A DNA stretch of 64,000 nucleotides from Bacteroides fragilis NCTC 9343 (GTDB lineage: Bacteria; Bacteroidota; Bacteroidia; Bacteroidales; Bacteroidaceae): positions 2,604,001 to 2,668,000 of the forward strand of contig NC_003228.3 in the NCBI RefSeq assembly GCF_000025985.1. The letters run 5' to 3'. The notes under the pieces are model-generated. The model saw nothing but the letters and a program-made list of their open reading frames with translations. It was not told the origin of the DNA and ran no database searches. Below are positions 18,269 through 27,389 of the stretch, piece by piece (position 1 is the stretch's first letter; each line of letters opens with the position of its first letter). The position numbers and the translations under genes were made by a program.

Positions 18269-20020
18269 TTATAAGTAGCCTTTCAGCACTTTTGCGATGC
18301 GTTTGTATCCTTCGGCATTCGGGTGAAGCCCGTCACGGAACAGTGAATGGTCTATTGTTCCGTCTTTATGCGTCAGTTGCGGAGCAAGATTAATGAAAGT
18401 ACAATCTTTGCCGTTCAGTCGCTCTTGCAATGCCGCATCTATTTGGGCAATGCGGGTTTCCATCTCTTTTCTCGGCAGGATGCCCATCACGCAGAGTTTT
18501 GCACGGGGTTGACGCTCGCGAATCGCTTTTACGACCCGGCAGATTCCCTCTATGACTTCGTCGTCGGTGTTGAACAAGAGATTGTTGGTGCCTATCAGCA
18601 GGAAAATGTTCTGTGCCTGAAAACCGTCCAGCTCACCGTGGTAGATACGCCACAGTACATTTTCTGTTTTGTCCCAGCCAAATCCGAGGTTACGAACTCG
18701 CTTTCCTTTGAAAAGTCTATCCCAGGATTCTGTTCCAAACTGATTGTGTGCAATAGGTTCGCCTCCCCAGAAATGCGTGATCGAGTTGCCGATCATCACC
18801 ACTTCGGGAGCACTTTGCTTATTTAGTTTCAAGATCTCTTCGTGGCGTCCGTACCAGTCGTATGGATCTCTTTGCTGCTTGCAAGGGATACATGAAGTAG
18901 GCCCTTCACTCTCTTCGTGTAAGATCTCACCTATCTTCTTCCGGTAACTGTCCGCATATTGCTGCATACCCAGGTCGGTGGAATGAACACCGTCTACCAT
19001 GGCATCCATCGGCATACCGATTTCTTCCTTGGTCAGATAATAGACAGTAGGAACCTGCTCTTTTTGCAGCGTCTCGTATGCCTTGCGTAGTTCTGCATTG
19101 GCCACACGATAGGATTCCTCCGCGCTTTCGGAACTGAATTCATTGCTATATCCGTCGTGTTCTACCAACAGGATGGGGGCCTGGCTCTTTTCACGAAGTT
19201 TTTTCACTCCCTCCAAAGTGCGTTGGTACACTACGGCCGATGCTTCTTTTCCTGCCAGATTGGGCATGCAGTCAATGATATATAGCCGTGCATCGATCTC
19301 TGACAGAAGATCGAAGAGTGCTTCTTCCAGTTTTCCGTTGCCGGAGAACCCCAGATTGATGACCGGATGTCCCAACTTCCGGTTCAGTATATTGCCCCAT
19401 GCCATGCCAGGACGCGAAGCACAGGCTCCTTGCGCAATGGAAGTGCCGTATATGACCAGAGGCTTTTCTTGTGAAACCGGAAGAAAACGGAAAGAAGCGT
19501 CGGCAGGAACACCTATCTCCATCCATGATACACTGTTGTATAGCGGCAGGAATAGTTGGTATTCAAATTCGTTGCCGGATTTAGCCGCGTATGAAAGTCC
19601 CCTGAAATTGTAGACAATGGTGTCTCCCATGGAATAATTTCCGGCACACCAGCGTTCTTGCCCGTTATTGTCTGTAGCATACAGATCGATGCCCGAAACT
19701 CCCGTAGCCGGCATATGGGGCATAGAGAGTCCGCCTTTTACTACGTAGCGAACCTTTATTTCGGATGCGTTGGAACGGAAGGCGACAGACAGCCCTGCGC
19801 TTTGCCGCGACAAATCCCATAAAGGCTTGCGTACTTTATCTTCTGCCCTTTGCGGGAGGCGGGCATAAGAATCTTTCAGTTCGTCCTGCCATGCTTGTCC
19901 GCGTACTGTATGAAAGTCTTGTTTGAGTGGATCTGCCCATTTGTATTGTGCCTGTAGAGAAGCGCACCCCAGAAAAAGGGCTAAAAGGGAAAGTTGGAGT
20001 CTGGTAGTTTTCATGATCAT
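18269..20020 (-). CDS. Exported protein with two tandem SGNH hydrolase domains
   Basis: A 583-residue secreted protein with a signal peptide (residues about 1-25, ending LQAQ). Residues 60-180 form a beta-rich N-terminal domain. The first SGNH hydrolase domain has Ser194 in YGTSIAQG and a DGVH catalytic pair near 347. A second follows with IGNSITHFWGG near 407-417, IGTNN, and DGLHPN near 565. Each half therefore keeps a Ser and an Asp-x-x-His. Such enzymes remove acyl or acetyl groups from lipids or glycans; the substrate is unknown. An alternative start is the ATG two codons downstream. Confidence 0.85.
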   Translation of the reverse strand: MIMKTTRLQLSLLALFLGCASLQAQYKWADPLKQDFHTVRGQAWQDELKDSYARLPQRAEDKVRKPLWDLSRQSAGLSVAFRSNASEIKVRYVVKGGLSMPHMPATGVSGIDLYATDNNGQERWCAGNYSMGDTIVYNFRGLSYAAKSGNEFEYQLFLPLYNSVSWMEIGVPADASFRFLPVSQEKPLVIYGTSIAQGACASRPGMAWGNILNRKLGHPVINLGFSGNGKLEEALFDLLSEIDARLYIIDCMPNLAGKEASAVVYQRTLEGVKKLREKSQAPILLVEHDGYSNEFSSESAEESYRVANAELRKAYETLQKEQVPTVYYLTKEEIGMPMDAMVDGVHSTDLGMQQYADSYRKKIGEILHEESEGPTSCIPCKQQRDPYDWYGRHEEILKLNKQSAPEVVMIGNSITHFWGGEPIAHNQFGTESWDRLFKGKRVRNLGFGWDKTENVLWRIYHGELDGFQAQNIFLLIGTNNLLFNTDDEVIEGICRVVKAIRERQPRAKLCVMGILPRKEMETRIAQIDAALQERLNGKDCTFINLAPQLTHKDGTIDHSLFRDGLHPNAEGYKRIAKVLKGYL

Positions 20021-20086
20021 TGAGTATTAGGGGATATAAATGTAATCATTCTATCTTGAATATGCAATCAACCGATGTAATCGTAG

Positions 20087-20178
20087 ACGAGTTGTACAAC
20101 TGGTACACGACGAGTTGTGCAACTGGTGATGTACGAGTTGTACAACTCGTATGTGCCGGGATGTATAGCTGGTATGTG
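20087..20178. repeat. 23-bp tandem repeat with palindromic core
   Basis: Units start at 20087, 20110 and 20133, with a decayed fourth at 20156. The unit is about acgagttgtacaactggta; its core gttgtacaac is a perfect palindrome. It lies in the 188-base gap between cobI and the SGNH hydrolase gene. Confidence 0.85.
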
Positions 20179-20208
20179 ATTGGTCGGGAACTTTAACGAG
20201 GTGTAACC

Positions 20209-20916
20209 TTATCCGAATCTGATAATCATTACCGAGAAATAAGGGTATCTTTTTTCCCGAAGTTCTTCGGTGGAGCAAGAGTAGTATTCCTTCTCGGTCC
20301 CTACATTTTCAAAGTAGTGGTATTGGTATTCCGGATGGTTAATTATACATTGGTGTACCTCGTCTATACATTGCGATAGCTTCATTATGACCACTACCGT
20401 CTGATGTTTCAGGTAGTCGTCCAGTTCTTTAGCGGTGACGTGACCCGGTATCACGATCAGCCGCTCTTCCTGACTGACAATATGCAGGCCCGCCATCGCT
20501 CCGGAAGCAATAAAAGCGGGAATACCGGCAATCTGTTCAACGGGGATGTCGTCTTGTTGCAGCTTGTCGTAGATGTAGTGGATGGAAGAGTAAAGACCCG
20601 CATCTCCTTCGGCCACAATTACGACGTTTTGTCCCTCTGCACGGAGTATTTTGCTGCTTTCATATACAGCTTCATAAGATCTTAATGCCAGTGTCCTGTC
20701 CTTGTCCATAGGAAGCCGGAAACACTGTACGGTGTCCGAGAATCCGAGAGTGTTCAGGATGGAGAGTGCCCGTGAAGAGGACTTGCCGTCTTGAGTCATG
20801 GTGGCCGGACAGAAGATGCAATCGGCTCCTTGCAGTGCTTTGAGTCCTTTCAATGTAATCAGATCCGGTTCTCCGGGGCCTAAAGATACGAAACGTATGG
20901 GATGTGTAGTTATCAT
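20209..20916 (-). CDS. cobI: Precorrin-2 C20-methyltransferase
   Basis: A 235-residue SAM-dependent methyltransferase of corrin-ring synthesis, which methylates precorrin-2 (or cobalt-factor II) at C20. Motifs of the tetrapyrrole methylase family are visible: VSLGPGEPDLITLKG near the N-terminus, VIVAEGDAGLYSS in the middle and the AGIPAFIASGAMAG loop. Normal length. No other cob/cbi gene lies in the window, but it diverges from a BtuFCD-like importer, supporting a corrinoid role for both. CbiL (anaerobic pathway) is the same family and cannot be separated from CobI by eye. Confidence 0.85.
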   Translation of the reverse strand: MITTHPIRFVSLGPGEPDLITLKGLKALQGADCIFCPATMTQDGKSSSRALSILNTLGFSDTVQCFRLPMDKDRTLALRSYEAVYESSKILRAEGQNVVIVAEGDAGLYSSIHYIYDKLQQDDIPVEQIAGIPAFIASGAMAGLHIVSQEERLIVIPGHVTAKELDDYLKHQTVVVIMKLSQCIDEVHQCIINHPEYQYHYFENVGTEKEYYSCSTEELREKRYPYFSVMIIRFG

Positions 20917-20946
20917 TTGTTATCGGTTTATCATCTTAATGTTCTG

Positions 20947-20954
20947 CAAAAGTG
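20947..20954 (-). promoter_or_regulatory. Possible -7 box for cobI
   Basis: CAAAAGTG on plus reads CACTTTTG on minus, one mismatch to TAnnTTTG, about 30 bases upstream of the cobI start. Confidence 0.35.
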
Positions 20955-20988
20955 AGGAAAATATCCCTATGAAACAAGAATTATTAAG

Positions 20989-20996
20989 TATCTTTG
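20989..20996 (+). promoter_or_regulatory. -7 box for the btuFCD-like operon
   Basis: TATCTTTG, an exact -7 match, would start transcription near 21003 and give a leader of about 27 bases. The gap is too short for a cobalamin riboswitch and no B12-box-like sequence was seen. Confidence 0.55.
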
Positions 20997-21029
20997 ACCG
21001 CTGTAATCTGAATTAAAAGACAAATAACG

Positions 21030-22178
21030 ATGAAACAATTCCTGATCGGATGCGCACTGCTGGCCTGTATCTCTTTAGCCGGTTGTCGTTCGAAGAACAA
21101 CCAGAATGTAACGATAGTAACCGGTGAGGTGTCCGATACATCTTCTGTCCGTATCACACCAGTTTATGCCAAAGGTTTTAAAGTGACCTATACTCCTACA
21201 TGCCGCTTGGTCGATATCAGCGATCCGCAGAAAGAAGGAGGTGAATCTTTTCATTACGCTCTTGTGCCCGGAGGGACGAAACCTGAAAATATTCCTGCCG
21301 GCTATACAGTGATAGAGACTCCTGTGAAGAGTGTTATCTGTATGACTTCCTTGCAGTTATCCAACTTTATTAAACTGGATGCTTTAAGTCATGTAGTGGG
21401 TATCACGAGCACCCGTCATCTCTTCAACAAAGAAATGAACGAACGCTTGAAGCAGGGTAAAACGGCTAAGATAGGTATCGAGGGGAACTTTGATAATGAA
21501 GTGATCATGAGTGTGAATCCCGATGTCATCTTCATTTCTCCTTTCAAGCGCGGCGGATACGATGCCATGCGTGAAGTGGGCATTCCGCTGGTGCCGCATT
21601 TGGGATACAAAGAGATGACTCCGTTGGGACAGGCCGAATGGATTAAGTTTATCGGACTTTTCATCGGAGAGGAAGAGACTGCCAACCGGAAATTTGCAGC
21701 CATAGAAAAGCATTATAATGAATTGAAAGAAAGGGTTGCCCATGTAAAGAAGCGTCCGGTGGTGTTCAGTGGAGAGATCCGCGGGGGCAACTGGTATGCC
21801 GTGGGCGGTAAAAGTTTTCTGGCACAGCTCTTTCGTGATGCAGGTGCCGATTATTTTCTGAAAGACGATCCCCGGTCGGGAGGTGTCACACTCGACTTCG
21901 AAACAGTGTACAGCCAGGCGGAAAGTGCCGACTATTGGCGTATTGTCAATAGTTTCGACGGGACTTTCTCTTATGATGTATTGAAGAGTGAAGATCCGAG
22001 ATATGCCGATTTTCGTGCTTTCCGTGAGAAAGGGGTGATATATTGCAACATGCGTGAAAAGCCGTTTTATGAAAGTATGCCTACCCAGCCGGAAGTGGTA
22101 CTGGAAGATTTGATTAAGGCTTTTCATCCGGACTTGTTGCCCGATTATACGCCTGTCTATTACGAACGACTCAATTAA
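21030..22178 (+). CDS. BtuF-like ABC-transporter substrate-binding lipoprotein
   Basis: A 382-residue lipoprotein; the signal ends at Cys19 in SLAGCRSK. The rest is a helical-backbone two-lobe binding protein: VKSVICMTSLQLSNFIKLDA begins lobe one, and IEGNFDNEVIMSVNPDVIFIS is the classical block of the BtuF/FhuD family. It should deliver a corrinoid, haem or siderophore to the permease encoded 8 bases downstream. Corrinoid is favoured by the divergent cobI gene; the sequence alone does not decide. Confidence 0.87.
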   Translation: MKQFLIGCALLACISLAGCRSKNNQNVTIVTGEVSDTSSVRITPVYAKGFKVTYTPTCRLVDISDPQKEGGESFHYALVPGGTKPENIPAGYTVIETPVKSVICMTSLQLSNFIKLDALSHVVGITSTRHLFNKEMNERLKQGKTAKIGIEGNFDNEVIMSVNPDVIFISPFKRGGYDAMREVGIPLVPHLGYKEMTPLGQAEWIKFIGLFIGEEETANRKFAAIEKHYNELKERVAHVKKRPVVFSGEIRGGNWYAVGGKSFLAQLFRDAGADYFLKDDPRSGGVTLDFETVYSQAESADYWRIVNSFDGTFSYDVLKSEDPRYADFRAFREKGVIYCNMREKPFYESMPTQPEVVLEDLIKAFHPDLLPDYTPVYYERLN

Positions 22179-22186
22179 TCTGTCCG

Positions 22187-23224
22187 ATGAAACGACCGAC
22201 AATACCTCTTATGCTGCTTATAGCCGCATCTATTTTTGTCTTTTTTCTGCTGAATCTGCTTCTGGGCTCGGTTTCCATTCCCATCGGTTCGGTATGGAAC
22301 ATACTTTGGGGCGGAACGGATGAATCCGTTATCTGGCAAAATATCATCTGGAAGTCACGGGTACCGCAGGCTTTGACCGCTTTGGTGGCGGGTGCCGGAC
22401 TTTCTATCAGTGGCTTGCAGATGCAGACCGTATTTCGTAATCCGCTGGCAGGACCTTCTGTACTTGGTATCAGTTCCGGTGCCAGCCTGGGAGTGGCTTT
22501 CGTGGTATTGTTGTCCGGAGCATTTGGAGGCGTGGCACTTAGCAAATTGGGATATATGGGCGAGGTGGCTCTTTCGTTGGCGGCCGTTATCGGTGCCCTG
22601 TCGGTGATGGCGCTTATTGTGTATGTATCCCAAAAAGTGAAAGGAAATGTAACTTTGTTGATTATCGGTGTGATGATTGGCTATGTGGCGAGTGCCGTTA
22701 TCGGTGTACTCAAATATTTTAGTGTGGAAGAAGACATCCGCGCTTACGTCATTTGGGGGTTGGGTAGCTTTGCCCGCGTCTCCGGTGATCAGATGACCTT
22801 GTTCGTCTGTATCATGGTTGTGCTGATTCCGCTCTCTTTCCTGTTGATTAAAACCATGAATCTGATGCTGCTTGGCGATGGGTATGCACGTAACTTGGGA
22901 TTGAACATCAAGCGTGCCCGCCTGTTGGTCATTTCATGTTCGGGAGTGCTTGTGGCCATCGTGACCGCTTATTGCGGACCGATTATGTTCATTGGTTTGG
23001 CGGTTCCTCATCTTTGCCGTGCCATCTTTCATACCTCGGATCACCGCATCCTGATGCCGGCCACTTTGCTGGCAGGTGCTTCGTTGGCTTTGGTATGCAA
23101 TCTAGTTGCCCGCATGCCGGGCTTTGAGGGAGCTCTTCCGGTCAACTCCGTGACTGCTCTGGTAGGCGCGCCGGTCGTGGCATCAGTGTTGTTCCGTAAG
23201 CGTAAAAGTGAATTAAGTGAATAA
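22187..23224 (+). CDS. FecCD/BtuC-family ABC permease
   Basis: A 345-residue permease with about ten membrane helices. Family blocks are visible: RVPQALTALVAGAGLSISGLQMQTVFRNPLAGP near residue 60 (quoted here only as positions about 50-90), GLAVPHLCR in the coupling region and FRKR at the C-terminus. It forms the membrane channel for the binding protein upstream and the ATPase downstream; gaps are 8 and 6 bases, so the three genes form an operon. Confidence 0.9.
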   Translation: MKRPTIPLMLLIAASIFVFFLLNLLLGSVSIPIGSVWNILWGGTDESVIWQNIIWKSRVPQALTALVAGAGLSISGLQMQTVFRNPLAGPSVLGISSGASLGVAFVVLLSGAFGGVALSKLGYMGEVALSLAAVIGALSVMALIVYVSQKVKGNVTLLIIGVMIGYVASAVIGVLKYFSVEEDIRAYVIWGLGSFARVSGDQMTLFVCIMVVLIPLSFLLIKTMNLMLLGDGYARNLGLNIKRARLLVISCSGVLVAIVTAYCGPIMFIGLAVPHLCRAIFHTSDHRILMPATLLAGASLALVCNLVARMPGFEGALPVNSVTALVGAPVVASVLFRKRKSELSE

Positions 23225-23230
23225 AGAATC

Positions 23231-24259
23231 ATGAAGCAAAAAACCATTCATATAGAGAATCTTTCGATAGGCTACCTGGGTAAGACCGATGTTAAAGTTG
23301 TGGCCGATCGTATCAATGCCGGCATTAACTGTGGCGAACTGACTTGCCTGTTGGGAGCTAATGGAGTAGGGAAGTCCACCCTATTGCGTACACTTTCGGC
23401 ATTTCAACCTAAATTGGGGGGTAAGATAGAGATTGTGGGCAAGGAGATCGATGCATATACCGACAAGGAACTGTCAACCGTCATTAGCGTAGTGCTCACT
23501 GAGAAATGTGATATTCGCAATATGACGGTGCACGAGCTTGTAGGCTTGGGACGCAGTCCGTATACCGATTTTTGGGGAACACTTCGCGGAGAAGATAAGG
23601 AGGTGGTCGAACGTTCCATTGCTTTGGTGAAGATTCAGAACCTGGCACACCGCATGGTGCATACCCTGAGTGATGGTGAGCGACAGAAAGTGATGATTGC
23701 CAAAGCGCTGGCACAAGAGACTCCGGTGATCTTTCTGGACGAACCGACGGCATTTCTCGATTTCCCCAGTAAAGTGGAGATGATGCAGTTGCTTCATCGG
23801 TTGAGCCGCCAGACCAATAAAACGATTTTTCTTTCCACACATGATCTGGAGCTGGCTTTACAGATTGCCGATAAAATCTGGTTGATGGACAAGATGAACG
23901 GGGTGACTATCGGTACTCCGGAAGATCTGTCACTGAGTGGCAAACTGAGTAGTTTCTTTGCCCGTAAAGGCATTGTGTTCGATTTGGAGACGGGCTTGTT
24001 CCGGGTAGACAACGAATATACATCGCAGATACGCCTGGTGGGGCATGGACAGAAATATGCCATGGTGCGTAAAGCCCTGCAACGTAACGGGATTTTGGCT
24101 AATCGTACTGTCGAGTCGGATACCTACATCGAAACCGGTGATCTGAAAGACGGTAACGGATTCATCCTACATCCGCAGGAAGGGGAAGCCGTAACGCTGA
24201 ACAGCATTGAAGAACTGTTGGAGAGATTGCAGGCCGGGAGTGCCGAAAGAGCCGTTTAA
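23231..24259 (+). CDS. BtuD/FepC-like ABC ATPase with C-terminal extension
   Basis: A 342-residue ATPase. Walker A is LGANGVGKST (about residue 38), the signature is LSDGERQKV and Walker B is VIFLDEPTAFLD, with the switch His in STHDLE. Iron/B12 ATPases of this class are usually about 255 residues. Here an extra 85 residues follow with no motif I recognise (from about KYAMVRKALQRNG onward). The extension could be regulatory or help assembly. Last gene of the importer operon. Confidence 0.9.
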   Translation: MKQKTIHIENLSIGYLGKTDVKVVADRINAGINCGELTCLLGANGVGKSTLLRTLSAFQPKLGGKIEIVGKEIDAYTDKELSTVISVVLTEKCDIRNMTVHELVGLGRSPYTDFWGTLRGEDKEVVERSIALVKIQNLAHRMVHTLSDGERQKVMIAKALAQETPVIFLDEPTAFLDFPSKVEMMQLLHRLSRQTNKTIFLSTHDLELALQIADKIWLMDKMNGVTIGTPEDLSLSGKLSSFFARKGIVFDLETGLFRVDNEYTSQIRLVGHGQKYAMVRKALQRNGILANRTVESDTYIETGDLKDGNGFILHPQEGEAVTLNSIEELLERLQAGSAERAV

Positions 24260-24304
24260 CCGCTGAGGGGCATCCCAAGAACCCTTATCGTTCAGAATCT
24301 GGCA

Positions 24305-24341
24305 CAACAGCTCCGAAACGACTGCACCATGATGGCTGTTG
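24305..24341. terminator. Weak bidirectional hairpin between convergent genes
   Basis: caacagc (24305-24311) pairs with gctgttg (24335-24341). It lies in the 133-base gap between the importer operon and the convergent reductase gene. No T-run is present. Confidence 0.3.
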
Positions 24342-24392
24342 CCTGCTCCTGATAAATGGGAAATTACTTTTCTGCTCTCCTCTGCTGTGAAG

Positions 24393-25283
24393 TTAGAACA
24401 AAGAAGCCTCCATACCTTCTTCCAATGTGCGCGGGGTGTACCCGATTTCGGCTTTAGCCTTTTCGATACTTAATCCGCTGAAACGCGGGCGGGGAGTAAC
24501 CTCTTTCATTTCTTCGGTAGTGACAGGTTCGATCAATGAACGATCCAGTTTCAGAAAATCAGCCACCCGGTAGGCGATTTCGGCAATTGTGAGGCATTCG
24601 CTGCCGCAAATATGATAGATGCCGTTGGCTGTATGAAACATCAGCTTTTCTACTCCTACTGAAATATCTCCAACAAAGGTCGGTGTACGCCATTGATCGG
24701 ATACGACACGGATCGTTTCTCCGTTTCTCAACCGGTTGGCTACTAGCTGAAGGATGTTGCCATGCTGTCCCGGAAGGGCTTTTCCATAAACGACGACTAC
24801 ACGTACTATGGCATAATTACTACAAATGCTGGCTATAATCTTTTCGGCTTTCAGTTTCGTAACACCGTAATAATTCACCGGAATCGCTTCATCTTCTTCC
24901 TTGTAGAGCCGGGTGCTTTTACCGTCAAATACAAAGTCCGTGGAAAGATGGATGAAACGGCTGCCATACTGTTCGCAAACATGTGCTATCGTTTCGACTG
25001 CTGTAACATTTGTAGCTTCAGCTTCTGCATGATGGGTTTCGCAATAGTCCGGTACCGAAAGGGCAGAGGTGTTGATTACGATATCCGGCCGGCATTCTTT
25101 AAATAATTTCCGTACTTCATTTTCGTCCCGGATATCGGTACGTACGAAGCGATAATCTTTGCCGGGACAAATGTCATCTCTCAGCGAGCATCCTGTGACG
25201 TGGTATATAGGGTTAACCGATAAGTCATTCAGTATCCGGCGCCCCGTAAATCCATTGGCACCGATAATCAATATGTTTTTCAT
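24393..25283 (-). CDS. RmlD-like NAD(P)-dependent sugar-nucleotide reductase (SDR)
   Basis: A 296-residue short-chain dehydrogenase/reductase. The Rossmann motif is IIGANGFTGRRI at the N-terminus, with HLSTDFVFDG and the catalytic Tyr-x-x-x-Lys in YYGVTKLKAE. The pattern matches dTDP-4-dehydrorhamnose reductase and its relatives. No rfbABC-type genes are nearby, so rhamnose synthesis is only one option. It is the last gene of a five-gene minus-strand operon that begins with a sensor kinase, 12 bases after a small exported protein. Confidence 0.78.
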   Translation of the reverse strand: MKNILIIGANGFTGRRILNDLSVNPIYHVTGCSLRDDICPGKDYRFVRTDIRDENEVRKLFKECRPDIVINTSALSVPDYCETHHAEAEATNVTAVETIAHVCEQYGSRFIHLSTDFVFDGKSTRLYKEEDEAIPVNYYGVTKLKAEKIIASICSNYAIVRVVVVYGKALPGQHGNILQLVANRLRNGETIRVVSDQWRTPTFVGDISVGVEKLMFHTANGIYHICGSECLTIAEIAYRVADFLKLDRSLIEPVTTEEMKEVTPRPRFSGLSIEKAKAEIGYTPRTLEEGMEASLF

Positions 25284-25295
25284 TTCTTTCTTTTT

Positions 25296-25829
25296 TTAAT
25301 ATGGATAGTTGCGCCCCTGCTGGACTTCAATGCGGATACCGAAATTCCCATCGGAAGATTTCATCTCGAAAGCCCCTTTGAAGTTGTTCTTTTCCCATGG
25401 CATGGCGGCAGGGTTAGGGACTTTTTTGCCATCGGCATTATATTCCCCATACGTGTTCAGACGCATGCCGTTTTTCAGTTTAAACGATCCCATCTGGAGC
25501 TGTTGCGGAGACGAGAAGAAATCGTGTCCGCCCCAACCGAATCCGTATGAAAGGGAGGGAGTGAACACATTGGATAGTCCTTGTGTCATTATGACGTCCG
25601 GATTCAAACTGAAGATCCGGTTATAGTCTTTGCTTGCATCGGGTAATTCGAATTTATATTTCGGCAGTTTGGGAGGAGCTGCTATAAACAATCCCATATC
25701 GATCAGGAAATCTCCGTATTGCTTGACGGTAGAAGGCAAATGCCGGATGCTGTCGGAAGGTTGTTCCGACTGGGCAGAAAGTGAGGCCGTACTCAGTAAC
25801 AGCAGCAAAAAGAATATCAGCTTCTTCAT
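25296..25829 (-). CDS. Small exported protein of unknown function
   Basis: A 177-residue protein with a clear signal peptide (MKKLIFFLLLLLSTASLSAQ). The mature part is rich in Pro, Phe, Gly and Tyr and ends in alternating polar and aromatic stretches (MRLNTYGEYNADGK, NFGIRIEVQQGRNY) that suggest beta strands. I do not recognise a named domain. It shares its layout and the AQ(S/T)EQPxDSI N-terminus with the protein encoded just upstream, so the two may be related outer-membrane or periplasmic proteins controlled by the kinase and regulator of the same operon. Confidence 0.72.
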   Translation of the reverse strand: MKKLIFFLLLLLSTASLSAQSEQPSDSIRHLPSTVKQYGDFLIDMGLFIAAPPKLPKYKFELPDASKDYNRIFSLNPDVIMTQGLSNVFTPSLSYGFGWGGHDFFSSPQQLQMGSFKLKNGMRLNTYGEYNADGKKVPNPAAMPWEKNNFKGAFEMKSSDGNFGIRIEVQQGRNYPY

Positions 25830-25892
25830 ATCCGTTCTATGTTATCTTTCAAAACGCAAAGATATGAAAATAATCTGCTTGCCGTGAATCCT

Positions 25893-26684
25893 TTATTTCT
25901 TTTTTAGATGAATTACAGGGCCGAAAACAGGGTTCGTTTCCCAACGTCCTTTTACGGGATTGAATTCGTGGATGGCTCCGCCGGTAATGCCGAATTTACC
26001 ATTGAACATGTAGTCGACTGTTCCTCCGAAATGATTCTGCATATATAAGTCGGGGACCATATAGCCCTTCTTAGAGTTTCGTTGCCCGTTGAGCGAATAT
26101 TGGCCGAACACGTTCAGGTATAAATGGTCTGTAAGCCTGTAGGTAATTTTTCCGTGGATACCGGCATCAAAGCGCGAACCGGCCATCGGAGCCGTGGGGA
26201 TGCGAAGGCTTGGCAATGTATATTTAGCAACAAACACTCCTCCCGAAAAGATCCAGCGATCATTGGGAGAGAACGAGTAGGCAGCACCCGCCTTTACGAT
26301 GGTGCCTATGCTGAGATAGGTGTTATAATTGCTGAAAGTAGTGAGATTACTGTTGGGAGAAAGGTTGAAATTGTAATAACGGTCGTAATCCCAAATGAAG
26401 GGGTTGGAATAGGTCCCTAATTGAGGGACGATCCAACCGGACGGAATACTTTCCGGGTACGGTATACGGAAAGTCATACTGTCACCGGCTGCAGCTTGTC
26501 GGGTGTTGTCCGGAAGAGTACCGTCTGTTTGTATGTTTCTATCGTTGATATGCAGTCCCTGACGAATTTCAGGTACAGTTTCGCGATGCCCTTTGATACT
26601 GTCTTTCGGTTGTTCTGTTTGTGCACATACCATCACTGTAATGATTGACAGTATAAATGTGCAGTATATTCTATTCTTCATCAT
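25893..26684 (-). CDS. Exported beta-barrel-like protein of unknown function
   Basis: A 263-residue protein with a signal peptide ending near VCAQ. From about residue 95 it shows alternating amphipathic strands (YLSIGTIVKAGAAYSF, WIFSGGVFVAKY, ITYRLTDHLYLNVFGQYSL) that fit a small outer-membrane beta-barrel. After the signal it carries TEQPKDSIKG, close to SEQPSDSIRH of the next gene product. It starts 9 bases after the regulator gene, so the operon links sensing with surface proteins. Function not recognised. Confidence 0.7.
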   Translation of the reverse strand: MMKNRIYCTFILSIITVMVCAQTEQPKDSIKGHRETVPEIRQGLHINDRNIQTDGTLPDNTRQAAAGDSMTFRIPYPESIPSGWIVPQLGTYSNPFIWDYDRYYNFNLSPNSNLTTFSNYNTYLSIGTIVKAGAAYSFSPNDRWIFSGGVFVAKYTLPSLRIPTAPMAGSRFDAGIHGKITYRLTDHLYLNVFGQYSLNGQRNSKKGYMVPDLYMQNHFGGTVDYMFNGKFGITGGAIHEFNPVKGRWETNPVFGPVIHLKKK

Positions 26685-26693
26685 TCTGTGTAT

Positions 26694-27389
26694 TTAATTT
26701 AAGATCAGTTTATATCCTATCCCTCTGACATTGACAATGCGAATTCGCTCGTCGGCTGACAGTTTATGGCGGAGCTTTGTGATGAAAACGTGTAAACTTC
26801 TTGAGTTAAAAAAGTTATCGTCTCCCCATAGGTCGAGTAATACATTCTGTGTGTTGACCACTTGATTCTGATTCTCGCAAAGTCGCTTCAGGATTTCCGA
26901 TTCCCGATGAGAAAGCTCCTGCTTCAATCCGGCATGTGTCAGTGTTTGTGCAAGAGAGTCGAACAAATAGTTGCCTATCTCAAACCGGGTGGTTGTTTTC
27001 TTTTCTTCATTGAAACTGAATGCTTTGCCAACCAATGCTTTGATGCGTATGATCAGCTCCTGCATGCCGAATGGCTTCTTCAGGTAGTCGTTGGCGCCTA
27101 GTTCGAAGCCTTCTACCACATCGTTAATAGCCGAACGTGCTGTCAGGAAAAGTACCGGTGTTTGTTTATCGGTCTGGCGGATACGTCTTACCATTTCAAA
27201 GCCATCCATGCGGGGCATCATTACATCGGCCACCAGCACGTCCGGACGAATATCGAAAAACATGCGTAATCCTTCTTCACCGTTGGCTGCAATAGTGAGA
27301 ATGAAGTCGTCCTCTTCGAGTGTGTCTTTGATAATCATGGCGAGGGTCAGTTCGTCCTCTGCCAACAATACTTTGATTTTCTCTTTCAT
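26694..27389 (-). CDS. OmpR-family response regulator
   Basis: A 231-residue regulator. The receiver domain has AEDE, phosphoacceptor Asp in DVLVADVMMPRMDG and Lys in YLKKPFGM. The winged-helix domain carries LSHRESEILKRL and ends VNVRGIGYKLIL. The start ATG overlaps the kinase stop by four bases (ATGA), showing tight coupling to its kinase. Candidate target sites are the ATAAC repeats between this operon and the divergent receptor gene. Confidence 0.92.
   Translation of the reverse strand: MKEKIKVLLAEDELTLAMIIKDTLEEDDFILTIAANGEEGLRMFFDIRPDVLVADVMMPRMDGFEMVRRIRQTDKQTPVLFLTARSAINDVVEGFELGANDYLKKPFGMQELIIRIKALVGKAFSFNEEKKTTTRFEIGNYLFDSLAQTLTHAGLKQELSHRESEILKRLCENQNQVVNTQNVLLDLWGDDNFFNSRSLHVFITKLRHKLSADERIRIVNVRGIGYKLILN

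Noticed and set aside
20969..21016. 15-codon ORF upstream of the BtuF-like gene, read as a leader peptide
   Set aside because: An exact -7 box (TATCTTTG, 20989-20996) lies inside it, so the transcript for the importer would start after the ORF begins.
20917..21029. Cobalamin riboswitch between cobI and the BtuF-like gene
   Set aside because: The gap is only 113 bases, contains two promoter-like boxes and shows no B12-box pattern.
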